DNA of 64,000 nt from Arthrobacter sp. NEB 688 (GTDB lineage Bacteria > Actinomycetota > Actinomycetes > Actinomycetales > Dermatophilaceae): the NCBI RefSeq assembly GCF_013201035.1, contig NZ_CP053707.1, forward strand, positions 3,286,001 through 3,350,000, written 5' to 3'. Within the stretch, counting starts at the first letter, position 1. Each line of letters opens with the position of its first letter. A program made the translations under genes and the position numbers. Under the pieces are notes generated by a model. The model ran no database searches. It saw only the letters and a program-made list of their open reading frames with translations, and was not told where the DNA came from. Of the stretch, positions 61,753-64,000 are shown piece by piece.

Positions 61753-62835
61753 TCAGAAGTCGACCGGCACGTCCGGCACGGCCTCGAGCTCGGGCTTGAC
61801 CCCGACCCCGAGCTTCTCCTTGATCTTGCGCTCGAGCTCGTCGGCGAGCTCCGGGTTGTCCTTGAGGAACGCGCGGGCGTTCTCCTTGCCCTGGCCGAGC
61901 TGGTCGCCGTCGTACGTGTACCAGGCACCGGCCTTGCGGACGAAGCCGTGGTCGACGCCCATGTCGATGAGGCCGCCCTCGCGGGAGATGCCCTGGCCGT
62001 AGAGGATGTCGAACTCGGCCTGCTTGAACGGCGGGCTGACCTTGTTCTTGACGACCTTGCAGCGGGTGCGGTTGCCGACCGGGTCGGTGCCGTCCTTGAG
62101 AGTCTCGATGCGCCGGACGTCGAGGCGGACGGAGGCGTAGAACTTGAGCGCCTTGCCACCGGTCGTCGTCTCGGGCGAGCCGAACATGACGCCGATCTTC
62201 TCGCGGAGCTGGTTGATGAAGATCGCCGTCGTGCCGGTCGTGTTGAGGGCACCGGTGATCTTGCGCAGCGCCTGCGACATGAGGCGGGCCTGCAGGCCGA
62301 CGTGGCTGTCGCCCATCTCGCCCTCGATCTCGGCGCGGGGCACGAGCGCCGCCACGGAGTCGATGACGATGATGTCGAGCGCGCCGGAGCGGATGAGCAT
62401 GTCGGCGATCTCGAGCGCCTGCTCACCGGTGTCGGGCTGGGAGACGAGGAGCGCGTCGGTGTCGACACCGAGCTTCTTCGCGTACTCCGGGTCGAGCGCG
62501 TGCTCGGCGTCGATGAACGCCGCGATGCCGCCGGCCTTCTGCGCGTTGGCGACCGCGTGCAGCGCGACCGTCGTCTTACCGGAGGACTCCGGGCCGTAGA
62601 TCTCGACGACACGGCCGCGGGGCAGGCCCCCGATGCCGAGCGCGACGTCGAGCGCGATCGAGCCGGTGGGGATGACGGCGATCGGCGGGCGGACGTCGTC
62701 GCCGAGGCGCATGACCGCGCCCTTGCCGTGCTGCTTCTCGATCTGGGCCATCACCGAGGCGATGGCCTTGTCCTTCTCGCTGCCGTTGGCCGCGGCCACC
62801 GGGTTGGGCATCACGCTTCCGCGAGATCCAGCCAT
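61753..62835 (-). CDS. recA: Recombinase RecA
   Basis: A 360-residue strand-exchange ATPase that also stimulates LexA self-cleavage. Walker A is [64 protein letters not shown] and the L2 loop [22 protein letters not shown] are all intact. The ATG at 62835 is used; an ATG eight codons later ([10 protein letters not shown]) is possible. A perfect SOS box lies about 180 bp upstream with a TATGCT -10 element beside it, implying a long leader. recX follows. Confidence 0.98.
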   Translation of the reverse strand: MAGSRGSVMPNPVAAANGSEKDKAIASVMAQIEKQHGKGAVMRLGDDVRPPIAVIPTGSIALDVALGIGGLPRGRVVEIYGPESSGKTTVALHAVANAQKAGGIAAFIDAEHALDPEYAKKLGVDTDALLVSQPDTGEQALEIADMLIRSGALDIIVIDSVAALVPRAEIEGEMGDSHVGLQARLMSQALRKITGALNTTGTTAIFINQLREKIGVMFGSPETTTGGKALKFYASVRLDVRRIETLKDGTDPVGNRTRCKVVKNKVSPPFKQAEFDILYGQGISREGGLIDMGVDHGFVRKAGAWYTYDGDQLGQGKENARAFLKDNPELADELERKIKEKLGVGVKPELEAVPDVPVDF

Positions 62836-62965
62836 GTCACACCAGTCCTTCGTGTCGTCATCCGAGCGCGCCTACCGGCGACCTGGCCCCCGCCGTCGGT
62901 CTCGTCGCGAGGTCTGGGTCAGACGCTAGGCGGAGGCACCGACACCGGTCACGGGTCGCCGTGGG

Positions 62966-63007
62966 ACCTGTGGACGAGTGCTGTCGGAGCCACCACCTGT
63001 GGACGAG
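62966..63007. repeat. Two 13-bp direct repeats resembling DnaA boxes
   Basis: ACCTGTGGACGAG at 62966-62978 and 62995-63007, 29 bp apart, in the recA leader. The reverse complement contains TCGTCCACA, one mismatch from the actinobacterial DnaA box TTGTCCACA. DnaA binding is a possibility only. Confidence 0.45.
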
Positions 63008-63012
63008 CATAG

Positions 63013-63028
63013 GCGAACACGTGTTCGA
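63013..63028 (-). promoter_or_regulatory. LexA SOS box of recA
   Basis: GCGAACACGTGTTCGA: a perfect palindromic core CGAAC-n4-GTTCG, matching the Gram-positive/actinobacterial LexA site. On the minus strand TATGCT (63006-63011) adjoins it as a -10 element, so LexA would block the recA-recX promoter. Confidence 0.93.
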
Positions 63029-63073
63029 CCTCGGGAGGGCGCGCCACGACACGCCGGGCGTCGGCGCGCACCC

Positions 63074-64000
63074 TCAGCCCTGCGGGACCGCGACGCCCCA
63101 CATGGCCGCCACGTGCCGGACGTCGGTGCCGCAGCACCCGCCCAGCACGCGCATCGCCGGCAGCCGCCGGCTCAGGTCCGACTGGTCGGCCGCCAGGCGG
63201 GACGGGTCGCCGTCGTCGAGCTCCTCGGCCGCGTCGAGCTCGGCGTGGCTCATCGTCGAGGCGTTGACCCGCGTGCCGAGCACCCGGCGCACCCACTCCC
63301 CCTCGTCGAGGGCCGGCACGACGTGGGTGGGGTGGGCGCAGTTGACGACGAAGTGCTCGGGCGCGGCGGCGGCGTCGACGGCCGCCACCGCCGCGGCGAG
63401 GGGCGTCCCGTCGGGCAGCCGACCGTCGGTCTCGACGGTGAAGCCGACCGAGACGGGCACCCCGGCCTCGCGCGCCGCGAGGACGACACCGATGCCCTCG
63501 GCCGCCGTCGTCAGGGTGAGCGCCGACACGAGGTCGGCGCCGGCGTCCGCGAAGGCGCGCACCTGGGGCAGGTGGTAGTCGCGCGCCTCCTCGGGGTCCG
63601 GGGCGTCCCCCGCGACGTACCCGTCGCCGCGGGGCCCGACCTGCCCGGCCACGAGGACGGCCCGGACGTCGTACCCGTGGGCCAGCTCCCGCAGGAAGCG
63701 GACCGCGTCGGCGTTGACCCGGGCCGCTGCCGACCCGTCGTACCCGACCCGTTCGGCCCAGTCGGTGTTCGCCCGCCACGTCGGGGACTCGAGCAGGAGC
63801 CCGGCCCCGGCGGCCGCCGCGACCGCGGCGTACCCGTCGTAGTAGCGCGCCAGGAGGTCGCGCCCGGCGGCGTCGTCCAGCAGCGGGAAGGCGGCGAACT
63901 CGGGCAGGTCGACCCCGTGGTGGAAGACCAGGTCGGTCTCGAGCCCGCCGTCGGTGACGAAGCCGCGCAGCGTGGGGTCGTGCAGGACCGCGAGCGGCCC
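63074..64000 (-). CDS. Homocysteine S-methyltransferase, C-terminal part (5' end outside window)
   Basis: At least 308 residues of a zinc-dependent methyltransferase that methylates homocysteine with S-methylmethionine or a similar donor. DGGLETDLVFHHGVDLPEFA is near the N-terminus. Zinc-ligand cysteines are in VVNCAHP and the C-terminal GGCCGTD, both intact. VGPRGDGYVAGDAPDPEEARDYH is typical. The visible part is nearly the whole protein; perhaps only the first few residues lie beyond the window edge. It is the gene upstream of recA on the same strand. Confidence 0.9.
   Translation of the reverse strand, partial: GPLAVLHDPTLRGFVTDGGLETDLVFHHGVDLPEFAAFPLLDDAAGRDLLARYYDGYAAVAAAAGAGLLLESPTWRANTDWAERVGYDGSAAARVNADAVRFLRELAHGYDVRAVLVAGQVGPRGDGYVAGDAPDPEEARDYHLPQVRAFADAGADLVSALTLTTAAEGIGVVLAAREAGVPVSVGFTVETDGRLPDGTPLAAAVAAVDAAAAPEHFVVNCAHPTHVVPALDEGEWVRRVLGTRVNASTMSHAELDAAEELDDGDPSRLAADQSDLSRRLPAMRVLGGCCGTDVRHVAAMWGVAVPQG

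Overview
The window is very GC-rich, with G or C at almost every third codon position, many GTG starts and actinobacterial gene neighbourhoods (hrcA-dnaJ-rsmE-hinT-phoH-ybeY; recA-recX with a CGAAC-n4-GTTCG SOS box; def-miaA-dapF and hflX near miaB; PadR, SARP, SigE and DUF3097/DUF4870 families). This points to a chromosomal segment of an actinomycete, probably Micrococcales and possibly Intrasporangiaceae; the family-level guess is inference. I found no tRNA, rRNA, phage, IS element or CRISPR array.

Layout. 1-7.9 kb: a minus-strand heat-shock/RNA-maturation block, ybeY (partial), phoH, hinT, rsmE, dnaJ and hrcA, with a CIRCE operator upstream of hrcA. phoH carries an in-frame 361-residue intein just before the Walker B strand, with class 3 hallmarks. 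A small module (frameshifted VOC gene, SRPBCC-VOC fusion, ArsR regulator, three 52-bp repeats) interrupts this block. 8-13 kb: small housekeeping genes (DUF3097, TfoX-like, DUF4870, hemW, tyrosine phosphatase, hotdog protein, Nudix), several apparently leaderless.

13-27 kb: the most distinctive region. A 1521-residue secreted protein is built from three copies of an unrecognised six-cysteine module alternating with choice-of-anchor-D type domains, and is flanked by two SARP-like regulators, one truncated. A NarL-type response regulator, a histidine kinase and a lone receiver follow. Then come four tightly coupled plus-strand genes: Tat-exported multicopper oxidase, private signal peptidase I, CopC and a CopD-like membrane protein. 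A 19-nt element, identical at 18 positions, sits at exactly the same distance upstream of the giant secreted gene and the lone-receiver gene, which ties the two parts together.

27-45 kb: MFS transporter, lepA, a 19-bp minisatellite, APH-like kinase, DUF2200, PemK-like protein, GH25 lysozyme, rpsT, holA, a SigE-family sigma factor with a membrane partner, a DinG-like helicase with a Myb-like tail, fhs, a double-GNAT protein and hflX.

45-57 kb: methyltransferase, ggt, dapF, miaA (apparently CTG-started), def with a His-rich tail, an Rv0909-like protein, miaB, a DedA plus degenerate PAP2 fusion, and the ATP-grasp/alpha-E/transglutaminase operon. 57-64 kb: a compositionally odd pentapeptide-like gene, a protein with four cold-shock domains, a PadR pair, GNAT, YccF, recX, recA and a homocysteine S-methyltransferase cut by the window edge.
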